A DNA stretch of 58,000 nt from Adiantum capillus-veneris (GCA_014529385.2 CM043964.1:228997-286996); one strand, 5' to 3'; numbered from the stretch's first letter, positions 11,571 to 23,792 are shown. A program made the numbers and translations. The notes: generated from the letters alone by a model not told the origin.

Positions 11571-11595
11571 CCTAGTCTTGGAAGCGTGGGCTAGG
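11571..11595 (-). other. Leader stem-loop, copy D
   Basis: CCTAG pairs with CTAGG over a 15-nt loop (minus strand), followed by TGGTGCCC. It has the shortest stem and longest loop of the five copies. Confidence 0.5.
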
Positions 11596-11602
11596 ACCGC
11601 TA

Positions 11603-11606
<4 letters not shown>

Positions 11607-11665
<59 letters not shown>
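11607..11665. repeat. (AG)n microsatellite of copy D
   Basis: Pure AG run of about 59 bp on the plus strand, 12 bp from the stem-loop. Confidence 0.9.
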
Positions 11666-11667
<2 letters not shown>

Positions 11668-12610
11668 ACTATGAATGAAGCATTAACCTTAGTGTGTGTA
11701 CAAGGAATGGATGACTTCAAACACTCCCAACGCAAATAGTCATGTAGATTACCAAACAACCACTCAAGGATTAGCCAAGATCACATCAAGCACTCTCACA
11801 CACATATAAAAGATTTCTCTTAATTAACATAAGTAAGAGGAGGAGAGGTTACTAGCATGAAACAATTTGCACTCTAGAATGTGCAAGAATAGAGTGAATG
11901 AATGAGCTTATGGGCTCATGGTGAGTGATACAAAGACTCAATGGGGCTGAGGGAGGCTTGAAATTACAAAGGGGAAGGCCTCTTTATATAGGAAAGAGAG
12001 TGATTAGGAGTGAGGTTAAGATCCAAGTGTAATTTGTACAAATGAAGCTTGATTAGGGACATTCAACCAATGAAGAAGCTCCTTCCAATGATTTGTTGAA
12101 CAATTAGCTCCATCATCACTTGTGTTGTCTTCACTCCTTCCTCCATAGCTTGAGTCCAAGAGCTTCCTTATTTTAAAATGTAAAGAATCTACATAAAATC
12201 AATACATATCTAGTAATAATAGAAAGGGGTTGAATGAGAACTTATGAATTACAACAAGATTAAGCATGACTTGAGAGGTGATTAGAAGAGGAATTTTGAT
12301 GGGTTTCTGAGCTTGAGAGAGAGGAGGAAGGAGAGGAGGGTAAGAAGACTAATGGCTGATTTTTAGAGAAGGTCTCAATGTGGAAAAGGAAGGGTGTGTG
12401 TGTGTAAAGGTAGAGGGGGTGGTCTCCACCACAGTTGAAAAAACTGGCATCCGCCATTTTGGCCATATCTCCTAGACCGTAGATGCAAAAATTATAAACA
12501 AAATATGGCCAGAATCTCCAGCTCATCACCTACAACTTTGATGAAGACAACATTTCTTGGATCGGAGTGGAAGTATTTTTTTAAAATTCAGCAAAAGCAT
12601 GTGTCTGGTT

Positions 12611-13093
12611 CCTTCCTTTACCAAGTCTTCCACTTGGGTCCCATTTGTTTGAATCATCATATGGCTCCAAAGCCATGATGATATGAGCCACTCATGACCC
12701 TTGAATCATGGGTGCATGGCTCCACAACCACACCATATCTTTTCGTCTCACATTTACATATTTTCCCTTCCCTTTACCACTAGGTTCTCCCTCTACCTTT
12801 CACCTCCGGTGAACTAGTCAAGAAAAAATTCCTATCAAATCATTTTTTTTTATTTTTCCAAGAGGTTGTTCTCACTCTTTCTTTTATTGTAAACCTCTAG
12901 AAGCAAGGAAAACCAACAAAATATGATAAACAAAAATTTGTGATAGGCTCGGATCACTAGGAGAGATCCTTAGCTCCACAAAACCCATTATCCTATCCGT
13001 GTTGGACTACCATCACCTCCTTAATGTTTCAATTTTCATCTTGTTTAGATCTATCCACCCAACCTTGTCAGAAATCCGCTATAAGCCGCTAAG
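12611..13093. other. Non-coding stretch before Gypsy-3 gag
   Basis: AT-rich sequence without recognisable motifs. It could be the 5' untranslated region of Gypsy-3 or the end of copy D; I could not locate a Gypsy-3 LTR or primer site here. Confidence 0.3.
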
Positions 13094-16000
13094 TCATTTG
13101 TATTTAAGAAAAAGAAAATTTTGAAAAACATGTGTTGCAATAGCAAACGTTTCCTTCCCGACCTTCATGTGTAAGGTGGAAGAAGATGCTTCGGATTTTT
13201 TAGATAATCTTGAAATAGCATGTGTTCTCTCTAGAAGGGACTTTGCGTCTGCGTATTTTTCCATTGTTAATGAAAGTGGAAGCAAGATCAAGGTACAACA
13301 CCTTGGTACAAGACACCAAGGAGAGGTGGGACCTGCTAAGAGAAGCATTTCTAAGGTGCTTTGGAGAAGGCACCACATTGGAGAAATTGTGGCAATTGTT
13401 GATGGAGTTGAAGCAAGAAAGTATGGCTGAATATGCAACATACAAATTGAATTTTGTGGATCTATGGGGATGATGGGCTACATCGTTAAGGGAGGGCAAA
13501 GGGGCACCCAATTTCTTAAAGAAATATCATTTTGTGGCTGGTTTATGGCTAGAGACTTTAAAGAGAAGGTGAAGAGAAGGTTTCGTGCTACGTATGAGAT
13601 AGCAATTGAAGTAGCCCACCTTAATGATAAGAAGCTGCATCTACATGCCAGGACTACCAAGGAAGAGGAACAGGGAAGGGCCCGACCACACCTAGCCGTA
13701 CCTATAATAGCCGTCCATAGGAATTAGCCAAAGGAATTGGCTGAAGATCAACAAGACCTGCTCAACCGAATCACCAACCAATTAGAGAATCTTTCACTAC
13801 ATCTGGTGTAGTAAGTGCATGCACCTACCAGAAATCCAGAGCAAGGAAGAGGGAAACAAAGATAGAATCAGGATTACCATTGTTACAACTATGGAGAGGA
13901 CGGCCATGGAATGTACTACTGTCCTCATCCAAGAAGGGAGAACTTCAATAGGGGAGTAAGGTAGAATCAGATCTCTCCACTAAGGGCAAGATCACCACAA
14001 CCTAGGCAAGCAAAGATGATTCCACCGGTCCATATCCTTCGACTGCCCGTACAACCACCACCACCACCGCAGCCTCTCATTCCACCGCTACCTCCTTCAC
14101 CTGCTGGAAATCAAGCAATAAGTGTCATCAGTCTTGAAGCTAAGGTAAAATCAAATGTAGAAGAGCGTGTCAAAGAGAAGGAAAAAGGAAAAGAATAAGC
14201 AAAATAAGCGGATGCCATGGGAGTGAAGCGTGCTAGGCACAAAGAGGCCTCTCAAAGGGACGAAAAGATGAAAGGAAATGGAGAGTCCAGCAAGCATGTG
14301 TCTAAGACTCGACAAAAGATCGACATCATGGGTTTTTCACTGGGTGAGTATGTTAAACCATATGACTTAATTCAAGATGTTTTGATGAAAGGTCCGAAAA
14401 TAACTTGGCCCCAATTACTCCATCTCGCACCAAGGATGAGGAGACAATGGACGAAGATGGTAAGTACTAGAAAGTCAAGTCCAAGGATAGTTGGGGCTAT
14501 CTCTGGGAGGAATCTAGACAACATCCTACCTATCATGGATGCCCACATCAAGGGGCAGTGCATCTCAAACATCTACATAGATGGTGGCATATAAATATGC
14601 ATCATGAGTGAAAAATGATGCACCATCTAGGCCTAGAGGTAAGTAGGCCGGTACCCTACCGAGCTAAAATGGCAAATAACGTCAAAGTGAAATGCGTAGG
14701 CATTGTGAATGCATTCGAGGGCATTCAACACAAAAGTGGAGGTAGAAATTTTTGTCATGCCACACAAAGGGGAGGACTACCCTATCATTCTCGGAAGACC
14801 ATTTCTCATGGCTATGGCGACAAAGCAGAGCTGGAGTACCGGAGTAATCCAAATGAATGATGCTAAGGGAAAGCCCATATTCTATGACATGAAGACTGGA
14901 AATCAACGTAACATGATCTTAGAGGCATCAAAAGATGAACTTACCGATGACTCTTTGACCACCTCAGGAGAAGAGATGACAACAACTGAAGAGAGGGACA
15001 ATAGCATCGAAGTGATGGGAGTCATCCTCGGAGATCCAAAGAGATTGACACAATCTGAAACACCACCGGAGAACCAAGAGGGACCATCAACTATGCAAGC
15101 CTTGGTGGATGCAAGTAAGTTACAGCGGATGCTCTCTAGTGAGTTAGCTAGTGAAGAGAGAGAAGAATACATCTCTATGCTAGGTAACTTCACCACATTT
15201 TTCATTGATGGTGATGACAAGATCACATGCTTCATAGTGGTGCAGCATTGCATAAGACTCAAGGAAGGAAGTAAGCCTATAGTGCAAAAGCTCAAAAGGC
15301 TTGGGGTAGTTCAGCAAGAGGCATTGGTTAAAGAGGTAAGGAATTTGCTATAGGTACGCTTCATTTACCCCGTTGAAGACTCAAAGTGGGTCTCTCCAAT
15401 GGTGTTCATGCCAAAGAACAACGATAAGTAGAGGGTTTGTTTAGACTACAAACATCTCAATGCAGCAACAAAGAGGGATCATTTTCCCCTTCCATTCAAA
15501 GACAAGATTCTCAACGAGGTAGCAGGTCATGAGCGCTACACAGTATACGATGGCTACTCGGGCTACTTCTAGATTAGCATTGCAGAAGAAGACCAAAAAA
15601 TGACAACCTTCATAACACCATAGGGATGTTTTTGTTACGGAGTGATGCATTTTGGCCCCACCAACGCTCCGGCCACATTCCAACTCTATGTAACTTTTGT
15701 CTTCCAACCATACTTTGGTAAGTCAACACGGGTTTTCATACATGATTTTTGCATCTACAGCTCTTGATCCCTCCATTTGAGCAAATTCTTTGATGGCTTG
15801 GCTAGTCTGCACACCTTGGGTGGCCAGCTTAACGTAGATAAGTGTCACATTGAGGAAAGCAAGGTCACTCTTCTCGGCCATGTAATTTCAACAAGAGGAA
15901 TTGAGGTTAACCCAAGCAAGGTTCAAGATTTAGTATCTTTGTCATCATCCACCACAACTAATAAATCGGTCTCTTTCCTTCATAAGGTAAGGTATTTGAG

Positions 16001-16168
16001 CAGGTTCATTCACTTGCTCTCTCAAGTGGTTCTCTCTTTACACCAAGTCACCCATAGAGATGTCTTCCTATGGAGTGAAGAAAATGAGCAACTGTTCAGC
16101 GAAGTGAAACAGATCTTGGCTTCACTTCCCACCATTGCACCTCCTAGATGAGACGAGCCATTTTATGT
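13094..16168 (+). pseudogene. Gypsy-3 (Tat-like), 5' half: gag, protease, RT
   Basis: The capsid part lies at about 13220-13480 (NTLVQDTKERWDLLREAFLR...ELKQESMAEYATY). A degraded zinc knuckle is at 13881-13922 (CYNYGEDGHGMYYC, second Cys replaced by Tyr). Protease follows at about 14550-14860: IYIDGG then a TAA stop, later YPIILGRPFL. RT runs from about 15290 (FIYPVEDSKWVSP, PLPFKDKILNEVAGHE, GPTNAPATFQ) with many stops. The catalytic box reads FIHDFCIYS, the first Asp being His (codon at 15741). The frame is cut at 16168-16173 by Gypsy-2, within ...PFYVN, and resumes at 40192. Decay is the heaviest in the nest, as expected for the outermost host. Confidence 0.85.
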
Positions 16169-16173
16169 TAACT
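16169..16173. repeat. Target site duplication of Gypsy-2, left (TTAAC)
   Basis: TTAAC directly precedes the left LTR and is repeated at 40187-40191 directly after the right LTR. Confidence 0.9.
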
Positions 16174-17854
16174 CTAATGAAATTGGACTATTTAATTTGA
16201 GAGTAGCGGAAATTAATGAGAATACTTTTGAGAAATGACTTTGTGAGCATAGCGGGTGAACATAATTGAAGATAGCAACATAATCATAGCAATTAGTTAA
16301 CTTGGCATGAACAATACTTTTGCAAGAGAGAGAATTTAGAGAACATGACAACAATTGAGGACCGGATTTATGTGGAGCCGGTCCCCCCTCCAATAGGCAT
16401 TTGTAAAGTTATGATTTCTCCCATTAAGAGAGACTTGTTACAATACAATCTTTGTGTTCCTTGTGACCTAGGTGATGCAATGAAGATGGAAAGCTTCATG
16501 CATCACAAACATAACATAAACTTGAAGAAAGCTTTAACTATCCCAAGCCTCAATCCCAAGACATCAAACACCTTCGAAGGTGGAGAGAGCTAGCAGGGAA
16601 TGAGGGTAGGGAAGAAGAAGAAGAAACATTTTGTAGGAGAAAGAATTAGTTCCTCATTTATCATAACTCTTGTTGCTAGCATACATAATAGCATAGTAAT
16701 GAAGAAGAAGGAGATGGCAAGCTTAAGCATTGAAGCATGGCTCTTGGTTGGATTTGCACTCCATATCCAAGAGTGTTGGTGTAGGCTCTCAACCTCTACT
16801 TTCTTGGAGAAGGAGAGGGAGCTCTTGCACTTTGCATAGCACACAATGAGAGTGTTTGTGAGTGTGTGTGGGTGAGTATACCCCCTAAGCAACCCCCTAG
16901 CTTTCTTGGGTCGACCCCCCGTTGTAGCTCAGCTTGAAGCTCATTGGACCCCTCCAGGCCTAGCCAATCACACGCAGGAGGCATTACAAGCAGCAAGGGT
17001 AGCCTTGAGACAAGTGTCCCCCTTTCCCCTTTGAGAGAGAGGGCTAGATAAATGCTAAATCAATTAAAAATCTCCTAAATTATTATTGGACCCCTTGGGT
17101 GGCCAACCAATAGGCTTCAGGCACACCATGAGGGCAACATGAGGAGGAACTTGACAAGTGTCCCTTTTGCTTTCTTTGTACCGTGCATGCCTTGTGTGAG
17201 TGTGTGGCTGTTCTCTCTCATCCCCCCTCATGTAGGGCTCGCCCCTTCCTTGTAGGGATTGAATATTTGACTTTTTGACACCTCAACCCCTCATGCATAG
17301 GCCCAGTTCCCACCACAATCTTGGCTCATAAGCAGTTTATGCTCGGGGTGGGTTCTCACCTCAAGTGTAACCCTAGCATCTCAAGCATGTCAAGCACCTC
17401 AAGCATCTCAATAATTAAGCACCTCGAGCATCTCAAGCACCTCAATCATCAAGCACCTCAAGCACCTTAGTCATCAAGCATGACAAGTAGGACAAGCACC
17501 TTATTCATCAAGCATGACAAGCAGGACAAGCACCTCAAGCACCTCGGCTAGGTCGGGTTCCCGCGCCTCAAGCTCAGCCCTAGATTACCTAAAGTCAAAG
17601 GCCTTTTACACACATTATTGGAGGTCTTCAATGAAGAGAACCCTAAGGTCTTATGCTCCATTTGTTAGCCTTGCTCTTTGATAGACCATCTCTCATTTGG
17701 GCCCCTTTACCATTGGCCCCATGTTGAGATAGATTTATAAGCACATGTCTATATCTTAACACTTGTTTCCGTTTATTCTCCCACATTAAGTCATCAATTC
17801 AATATGAAAAAATCATTTGGGTTAGTTAGATTTTATATATTAGATTTTATGACA
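16174..17854 (-). mobile_element. Gypsy-2 3' LTR (1,681 bp)
   Basis: Direct repeat of 38565-40186 in the same orientation. By eye about 2% of positions differ in the first 680 bp and more in the rest, plus indels. On the minus strand it begins TGTCATAAAATC after a purine tract (AAGAGAGAAG, 17857-17868 region) and ends at 16174, where the expected CA has mutated to GA (plus strand TC). A possible minus-strand TATAAAT lies at 17733-17739. A stretch of tandem CAAGCACCT-like units lies at about 17380-17560. Short open frames inside are not genes, since both LTRs carry them with differences that ignore codon position. Confidence 0.92.
17380..17560. repeat. Periodic CAAGCACCT minisatellite in the Gypsy-2 LTR
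   Basis: Repeated short units of the type TCAAGCACC / TCAAGCATC / ATCAAGCATGACAAG. The right LTR carries a shorter version at about 39770-39890, so unit number changed after insertion. Confidence 0.8.
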
Positions 17855-18213
17855 TTACTTCTCTCTTGAAATCATAGTCGTCCTCGACTATGAGGTAGAA
17901 GAGATAAAGCCTTAGTCATTAGTCAATTTTACTTGGTGGGTAGAGGATCCCTTTTTACCCTATGACATCTTTCCAAGATGGATGACTAATCCATTTGGTG
18001 CTTCGGAGACATAGCTGCCGCAAGCATGTCTGCTCTTTAGTCCATTTCATTCTCCCAAAGTAGAGTGACAAATTCTACTTGGTGTTTGAGAGACATCATC
18101 ATCACAAACATGATTCTAAGCATGCATACTCGTTAAATTTGTGCACAATTAAAAAGAGGACTAGTCTTATAAGACAAAAACATGAGTCATTTAAAAGAAA
18201 TTTGTACATTTTC

Positions 18214-18477
18214 TTACTCTAATGTAGCATTGTAAGCATTGACAAGGTTCATACTATCCTTAAGCTGTATTCCTTGCATCCATCTAGCATCTTCAAAAGG
18301 ATAATTTTTGAACTTAATAAGATACCGTCGGATAATCTTACCATGTCGTAGTACCTTGTCTTCATGCCGAAGAACAGCTTCAGGTTGTAGCACCTCTTCT
18401 TGGTCTTCAGCTTCGGGAGGGTCTTCAATAATTGGTTCAGTTTATGGCTCTCCTTTGTAGGGCTTAAGTAGGCTTAC
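18214..18477 (-). pseudogene. Gypsy-2 integrase C-terminus and chromodomain (detached end)
   Basis: Minus-strand translation continues the Gypsy-2 frame that stops being readable at 33632. After HVS comes LLKPYKGEP, a TAA (18442-18444), an acidic linker, then EAVLRHEDKVLRHGKIIRRY and IKFKNYPFEDARW, ending at a TAA at 18214-18216. The pattern VLxHxxKxxR...IKFKNYPxEDARW is a chromodomain of the chromovirus branch of Ty3/gypsy, which is thought to steer insertion to particular chromatin. Between here and 17855 lies a 3' untranslated stretch and the purine tract. Gypsy-1 separates this piece from the rest of the gene by 15 kb. Confidence 0.85.
18473..18477. repeat. Target site duplication of Gypsy-1, left (CTTAC)
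   Basis: CTTAC directly precedes the left LTR at 18478 and recurs at 33632-33636 after the right LTR. Confidence 0.92.
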
Positions 18478-18914
18478 TGTTATAGGGGTTATCTAAAAGC
18501 ATTGCAATTACATTCTTCACCCACAACATCCATGAAACATGAAGAAACCTCCATAACAATGTTCAAAACGCTTTCATACTCATTCAAAATGTAAACAGAA
18601 TTACAGGTAACACACAGGAAACATTCAGGGCATTAACCAACATCCTGCTTCATCTTCATCATCATTCCCGTGTTACAGAACAACATTTCGCCCCAACAAA
18701 GGCATCCAAAAATGAGGGTAGTTACAAGCCAAAAGTTGCATCCCTTAAAACATGCCTTTTAAAGTTTCAGACATCAATCAGAACTCTGATTAGTCCATCA
18801 GTTCCTTGAATGCATCCTAATCACTACCTGACAGTTTATTGATTTCCCATTACATAAATATCCTTCTTTACTAACTTAACTAGGTAACTTGTGGTCAAGG
18901 TCCCCCCTTTTACA
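18478..18914 (-). mobile_element. Gypsy-1 3' LTR (437 bp)
   Basis: Direct repeat of 33199-33631 with about 12 substitutions and several small indels by eye (about 3%). The plus-strand ends are TGTTATAGG and CCTTTTACA, giving proper TG...CA termini on both strands. The LTR is short for a gypsy element with an extra 3' gene. Confidence 0.94.
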
Positions 18915-19104
18915 CCTGGCACACCCGGTGGCATCAAAAAGTTACTTTTTGAGGACCTGAACCCAGAGTTCCCTTGACTCTTTGCACTGCATCTTCATCC
19001 ACTTTTCTTAGCAAGGTTTGCTAAGAACTCCTGGGTAGTCATCTCAGATTCCTTCACTATAATCTGCAACTTATTGTCAGCACACTCTGCAGTAGCACTT
19101 TCAT

Positions 19105-21150
19105 TTACTCCCTCCTCAGATACCTGATCCTCAAAGTGAAGTTTTGTTGGTTGAAAATCCTGCTTGACTGGACTGCAGGCTCAGTCTCCTCTTCAGGGCT
19201 CTGAACACTTTCCTCAGCAACATCTTCAGCACTCTTCAGCTCCTCTGCACAGGTTTGCTCAATCCCTGCAAACAAAACATTCAAATTTTTATTGTCAGGG
19301 GTTGTCTCCATCTCCTCACAAGGCTCCTCCTTATCCTCTTGCACTTTGAAATCTTCAGTGCTCTGATCAGCTTCCAACTGTTTCTTCAAAAACAGATTAT
19401 ATTTTTCTTGCAAATCAGTATACTGAGTCTGCAGTAGCATATACTCCTCTTTGTTTTCCTCTTCAGCAAACTCTTTATAGGGCTTAGAAGACACCTCCAA
19501 CAGTTTTTCCTTCATTTCAGCCCATATAGGTTCCAAATGCTTCTGCAGCTCCATCTTCATGGTGTCAACATCTGTCCCTGACATAAAACAACCTTCAATT
19601 TCCAGCTCATCCTCTACACACTCCTTAATCTTATTTTCCACCTCTTTGCATGCTAAAACTTTGTCAAGTAAAAATTTGTTTTCTACTTCCAATGTCACAT
19701 TCATAGTGGACAACACTTCAAGTTGTTGATGGAATATACTGTCCCATTCCATCGTCCATTCTTTACATATCCTTGCACTGCTCTCCCTTCTATGAACCTA
19801 TTCACTGTAGAAGTTCACTTGCTTGAGAGCACACTCCAAGTCAGACTCTGTGGATCTCAACTTTGCCTTGATTGCATCCACCTCCTGATCAGACACTGTT
19901 TTATTTTTCATCTCAAACTTCAAATATGCAACTTCTTGCTTCAAATTTTGATTATCACTAATCAAAAGATTAGAGTTAATTTTTTGCTGTCCAACATAAT
20001 CTCCAATCAGATTCATAGATTCCAAGCATCTTGCATAAGGAATTTCCTCAAAATTACTCTCAGCAGTCTGAAACCCCTCTGACTGTTGTCCAACTGGTTC
20101 TTGATCTCCTCTTGAAGTCATTTCTGCAACTTTTCTCTTTCTGATCCTAAGCACCTTTTTCATTGATTTGGAGCCTGATGGTGGCAAATCTGCTGGGTCA
20201 GGCTTCTTTAAATTTAGTGTATCCTTGCAAACTTCATGTGAATAACCTGCAGCCAGTAAGTCATCATAAATTTTTTTGACCCTGTCTTGTGCATCATCCT
20301 CCTTAATGTCCTCCCTTTTCTTCTTTCTTGTTTCAGAACTTCCTACTGGGTGTCTGATGGTAGCCTGAACACTGGCAGTAGCCCCCTGAAGATGATATGA
20401 CTGTACATCCCCCTATGACAAACTCCTTAGCATTGCATTATTTCTGACATAACTGAAAATAGCTGTGATTAATGGACCAATCTTCGTGGACCTCTGAGTC
20501 TTTCTCTTATCTTTGCAAAAAACCTCCGAATGTAACCTGTCATACAACATATTTGCCCAACCAAAATTTATGCCCTGCTCTGCCGCAGATATAATCGCAT
20601 AGTTCTCCCTAGATACATATTCCAACTTGACCAGCAGCAAAAATCTCTCCAGAAACCATTTGATTTGCAAAGCTCTATCCGGGTTAGCCACATTTTTAAT
20701 CAAGTAGTATCCTCTTGTGCCCTCACACTTGCCAAATTATCTATCCATAACCTGCTCCGATGCCTTGTCAACGTGATTTTCTTCCCCTTGCTGCAAACTA
20801 AACACTTTGGACAATAACTCCGCAGATGAATACACTCCATAGCCAACTAATCCATTGTTCTCCACAAGATTGCTTACATGCATTCCAACTTCTGTCGTGT
20901 GCCTCCACCTACTCCAAGGCAACCTTGCATACTCCAGCAAATTGATTGATTGCAACCATTGTGCATGAAAGCCCTTCGAATGCAGAATGTCCACCTTAAA
21001 ATCAATGAGCTGATGCTCGATGGTAACGCGTTCTCCCTGCTGTCTACTAATCGATGACTGCATAAGAACCTCCACATCCTCATCAGCGCGAACATCCGCA
21101 CCAGTGGAACTTGTAGACTTATGAGACCGGTTGCTGGTACGTGTATGCAT
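19105..21150 (-). pseudogene. Gypsy-1 accessory reading frame downstream of pol
   Basis: A single minus-strand frame of 682 codons runs from the ATG at 21150 to a stop at 19105, interrupted only by in-frame stops at 20737, 20413 and 19798 (codons 138, 246, 451). There is no frameshift. It starts 186 bp after the pol stop and ends 190 bp before the 3' LTR, the position of env-like genes in Athila-type elements. Codons about 50-240 look globular (Trp- and Leu-rich, for example LEYARLPWSRWRHTTEVGMH). Codons about 325-345 form a basic patch (KKVLRIRKRK). From about 345 on the protein is Glu/Lys-rich with long predicted coiled coil, and its tail is strongly acidic. I see no signal peptide and no membrane segment, which argues against an envelope protein. 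I recognise no family. It could be a DNA- or RNA-binding accessory factor; that is a guess. Confidence 0.7.
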
Positions 21151-21336
21151 TCTGGTAGCGTTAAAGAAAGATCTACTTCGAATGAAAGACTGCGTTTTGG
21201 TCGCCTATGGTGAAAATGCTGCACTTCTTTCCTTCACCTCTCCTCGCAAAGCACAAGTTAATGATGTTGCGTGTAAAGTTTTCTCACACGTCGAAGTAAT
21301 CAAATCACCCCCATTTATATTAATCATGATAGAAGG

Positions 21337-23307
21337 TCAACAATCTATTGAAAAAATCCCAATTTGACTCAATTGACCATCGCTTGGTCGATTTCCTTGA
21401 AATGGTTTGAGTCTAAATCCATTAAAAGGTTTGGGGATCAGAGCTCCGTTTGCATCCTGCAAAATATAAGTCGACCGCCCAATCACATGTGCAATCTGAT
21501 AGGGCCCAACATATCTCAATTTAAGTTTGCCTGGTCGAAGACCCAAATTGCTGTTATACACCATCACCGAATCCTTTTCTGTGAAAGTTTTGTATTTAAT
21601 GTTCCTCTGCATCCACGCTTGACGACATCTTTGCACATCCTCTGCCATGTAAGCACTCAAAAGTCTATCTTCATCCAACTTCAAAAGTGCCTCCAATCTG
21701 TTTGGCAAAGACTCTTCATATGACAACTTATGGTCAATAGCTATTCTCAAACTTTTCACAACAAACTCCATCGGGACAATAGCCTCCAATCCGTACACCA
21801 ACCATAAAGGTGTCTGACATGTTGTCACTTTAAAAGCAGTATGATAGGCCCATAATGCAGAATCCAATTTAGTATCCCAATCCGTCCTGTTCTCCTCAAC
21901 AATCTTCTTCAAAATCTTGATCAGGGTTTTGTTGGTACTCTCCGCTTGTCCATTTGCTTAAGGATAGTAGACAGTAGACTTCTTATGGATAATGAGGTGC
22001 AATTCAGTCAACTGTTTGATTAGTTTGTTTTATAAAATGCTTTCCCTGATCAGAAACCAATTCAATCGGGCATCCAAACCTGGTCATAATATTCTTGTAC
22101 AAAAACTTTGCCACACTCGCCGCTGTATTATCCTTCAGAGCAACAGCTTCCACCCACTTTGTCGCATAATCTGTAGCAACCAGAATATATTTGTTTTGTG
22201 TGAACTTAGCAGGAGGATTAATGGGTCCCATAAAATCTAAACCCCATTTTTGAAATGGTTCCAAATCCAACACTGGTTGCAATGGCATCCGATCAGCCCC
22301 CAAAGGTCTTCCATCTCTTTGGCACACCGAACATTGCCTGCAATAACGATAACAATCCCTGAAGAAATTCGGCCACCACAATCCAACTTGCAAAACTTTT
22401 ATAGCAGTCAATTCTGAAGAAAAATGTCCTCCAGCATTCCCCAAATGAGCTTCTGCAATAACTGCAGTTGTTTCATGATTTTGTACACATCTCCGAAGTA
22501 TCTGATCAATCCCTTGTTTATACAACACTCCTGCAATAACTGTGAATGGTCTCCTTCTTAACACAAGTTTCTGCCTTCTTTCAGAACTCATCTCTTCTGG
22601 AAATAACCCTTCAGTTAAAAACTGTAGCATATTATCATACTAGTCCACTGTCAGGAAGCCAACAGTCGCCTGAAACAGTCCTGCATCTGAAAACTCATCA
22701 ATTTCAGTCGGCAACTCTCCATTTTCAATTCTGCTCAGATAATCAGCAATGGCATGTTCTTTTCCCAGTGTATGCACCACACTGTAATCAAATTCTTGAA
22801 GTAAAAGAATCCATCTCGCAAGTCTACCCGACAACTACGGTTTCTTCACCAAGTAAATCAAAGCTTGATGATCCACATGAAACATAACTTTTTTTGCAAG
22901 CAAATAATGGCGAAAATTTTTGAGAGCATAGACCATGCCCAAGCCTTCTCTTTCTGTAACTGCATAATTCCGTTCCGCATCTGACAGCACCCTACTGGCA
23001 TAATACACAGGTCTAAACCAACCTTTTTTGGATTCCTGCATCAATACTGCTCCAATAGCAATATGACTTGCATCCAAAAAAATATGAAAAGGCTTCTCCC
23101 AATCAGGAGATATCAAAATTGTAGCAACCACTAACATCTTCGTCAACAATTCAAAAGCTCTCTGTTGATCAGGACCCCAACTGAATACTGCATCCTTCCT
23201 TGTTAATTGTGTAAGAGGAACACACACATAAGCCAAATACCTAAGAAATCGGTTGTGCCACTTGACTTGCCCCAAGAATCTCATTAACTGCTTCAAATTT
23301 TTAGGAA
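21337..23307 (-). pseudogene. Gypsy-1 pol, 3' part: RNase H and integrase
   Basis: Minus-strand order: connection domain and RNase H (FLDASHIAIGAVLMQ, YAVTEREGLGMVYALK, VDHQALIYL) at 23296-22640, then the integrase zinc-binding region (about 22430-22310: HLGNAGGHFSSELT, CRQCSVCQRDG) and the core with GLDFMGP, LVSDQGKHF and, after a frameshift near 22010, ANGQAES. The three acidic catalytic residues D, D, E are therefore all present. The C-terminal part (LKLRYVGPYQI) ends at 21337 and no chromodomain follows. Breaks are stops at 22835 (Gln position), near 22640 and at 21958 (Gln position), plus the frameshift. The upstream end is cut by copia at 23308. The sequence resembles the Athila/Tat side of Ty3/gypsy. 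Confidence 0.88.
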
Positions 23308-23312
23308 CTGGT
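23308..23312. repeat. Target site duplication of copia, left (CTGGT)
   Basis: CTGGT before the copia 5' LTR, repeated at 28921-28925 after the 3' LTR. Removing copia and one copy restores the uninterrupted Gypsy-1 RT frame at ...ILKAPV/PKNLKQL. Confidence 0.95.
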
Positions 23313-23519
23313 TGTTAAGTATGGAGCCTGATTTACCCTTGTAATTTTCTGTGGTAAAAGCGCACATTTGTAAGGCCCCCATTATGAGGAGAAGCCATCG
23401 TGCGTGAAGGAAAATCACTCACCGGAAACCAAAATTTTCACGGACAAGAATCAGGGGCAACTTTAGAGGCCTTGGGGACTTTTTTTTCTGCCGGAATATT
23501 CCTTTTTGCCGAAATATTA

Positions 23520-23655
23520 TGGCCGAACGGCGGCCGGAAAGTGGTCGGAAAACAACCGGTCGGTTGGCCGGTGGCCGGTAGTCAATGGCCGATGGCCGGT
23601 GGTCGGAAGTCAATGGCCGGCGGCCGGTGGTCGGAAGTCAATGGCCGGTGGCCGA
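23520..23655. repeat. GGCCGG-rich minisatellite in copia LTR
   Basis: About 27-bp units built on GTCAATGGCCGGCGGCCGGT and GGTCGGAA. The same array is in the 3' LTR at about 28325-28460 with the same unit count and point differences. It lies upstream of the TATA box, in U3, where promoter elements are expected. Confidence 0.85.
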
Positions 23656-23784
23656 ATTCAAAAGCGGACTTGTCTTCTCAAGGGCGGCCACACATGGGCG
23701 GATTGGAGGGTCCGATTTGGACTTATTCGCACAAGGGCGGCTACACATGGCTGTCTCTCATAAGAGAGGGCAGCCCTTTTGGCC

Positions 23785-23792
23785 TATAAAAG
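23785..23792 (+). promoter_or_regulatory. Copia LTR TATA box
   Basis: TATAAAAG in CCTATAAAAGGAGG, conserved in the other LTR at 28593-28600. Transcription would start about 30 bp downstream, near CACATTTCATAGTG. Confidence 0.7.

Larger units (their letters stand above)
11341..12610 (-). mobile_element. LTR-like repeat, copy D (reverse orientation)
   Basis: On the minus strand: an upstream block (about 12610-12420) that distantly resembles the foldback arms (shared ATTCAGCAAAA, CTACAACTTT and GGTCTCCACCA/GGGTCCACCA elements in the same order), a TATA box TATATAAAG at 11982-11990, a CT tract at 11607-11665, the stem-loop at 11571-11595, TGGTGCCC and GTAGAGGCCGCC. The order matches copy A although the sequence is far more diverged. 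No coding region is supported. Confidence 0.4.

Noticed and set aside
16600-16892. Overlapping frames in the Gypsy-2 LTR, repeated at 38979-39281
   Set aside because: They lie inside an LTR on both strands and recur only because the LTR is duplicated.
17380-17560. Periodic CAAGCACCT units as a CRISPR-like array
   Set aside because: Units are contiguous, without unique spacers, and the array lies inside a eukaryotic LTR with a partner copy.
19105-21150. Gypsy-1 accessory gene as an envelope protein
   Set aside because: No signal peptide, no hydrophobic membrane segment and no cysteine-rich ectodomain; the C-terminus is an acidic coiled coil.
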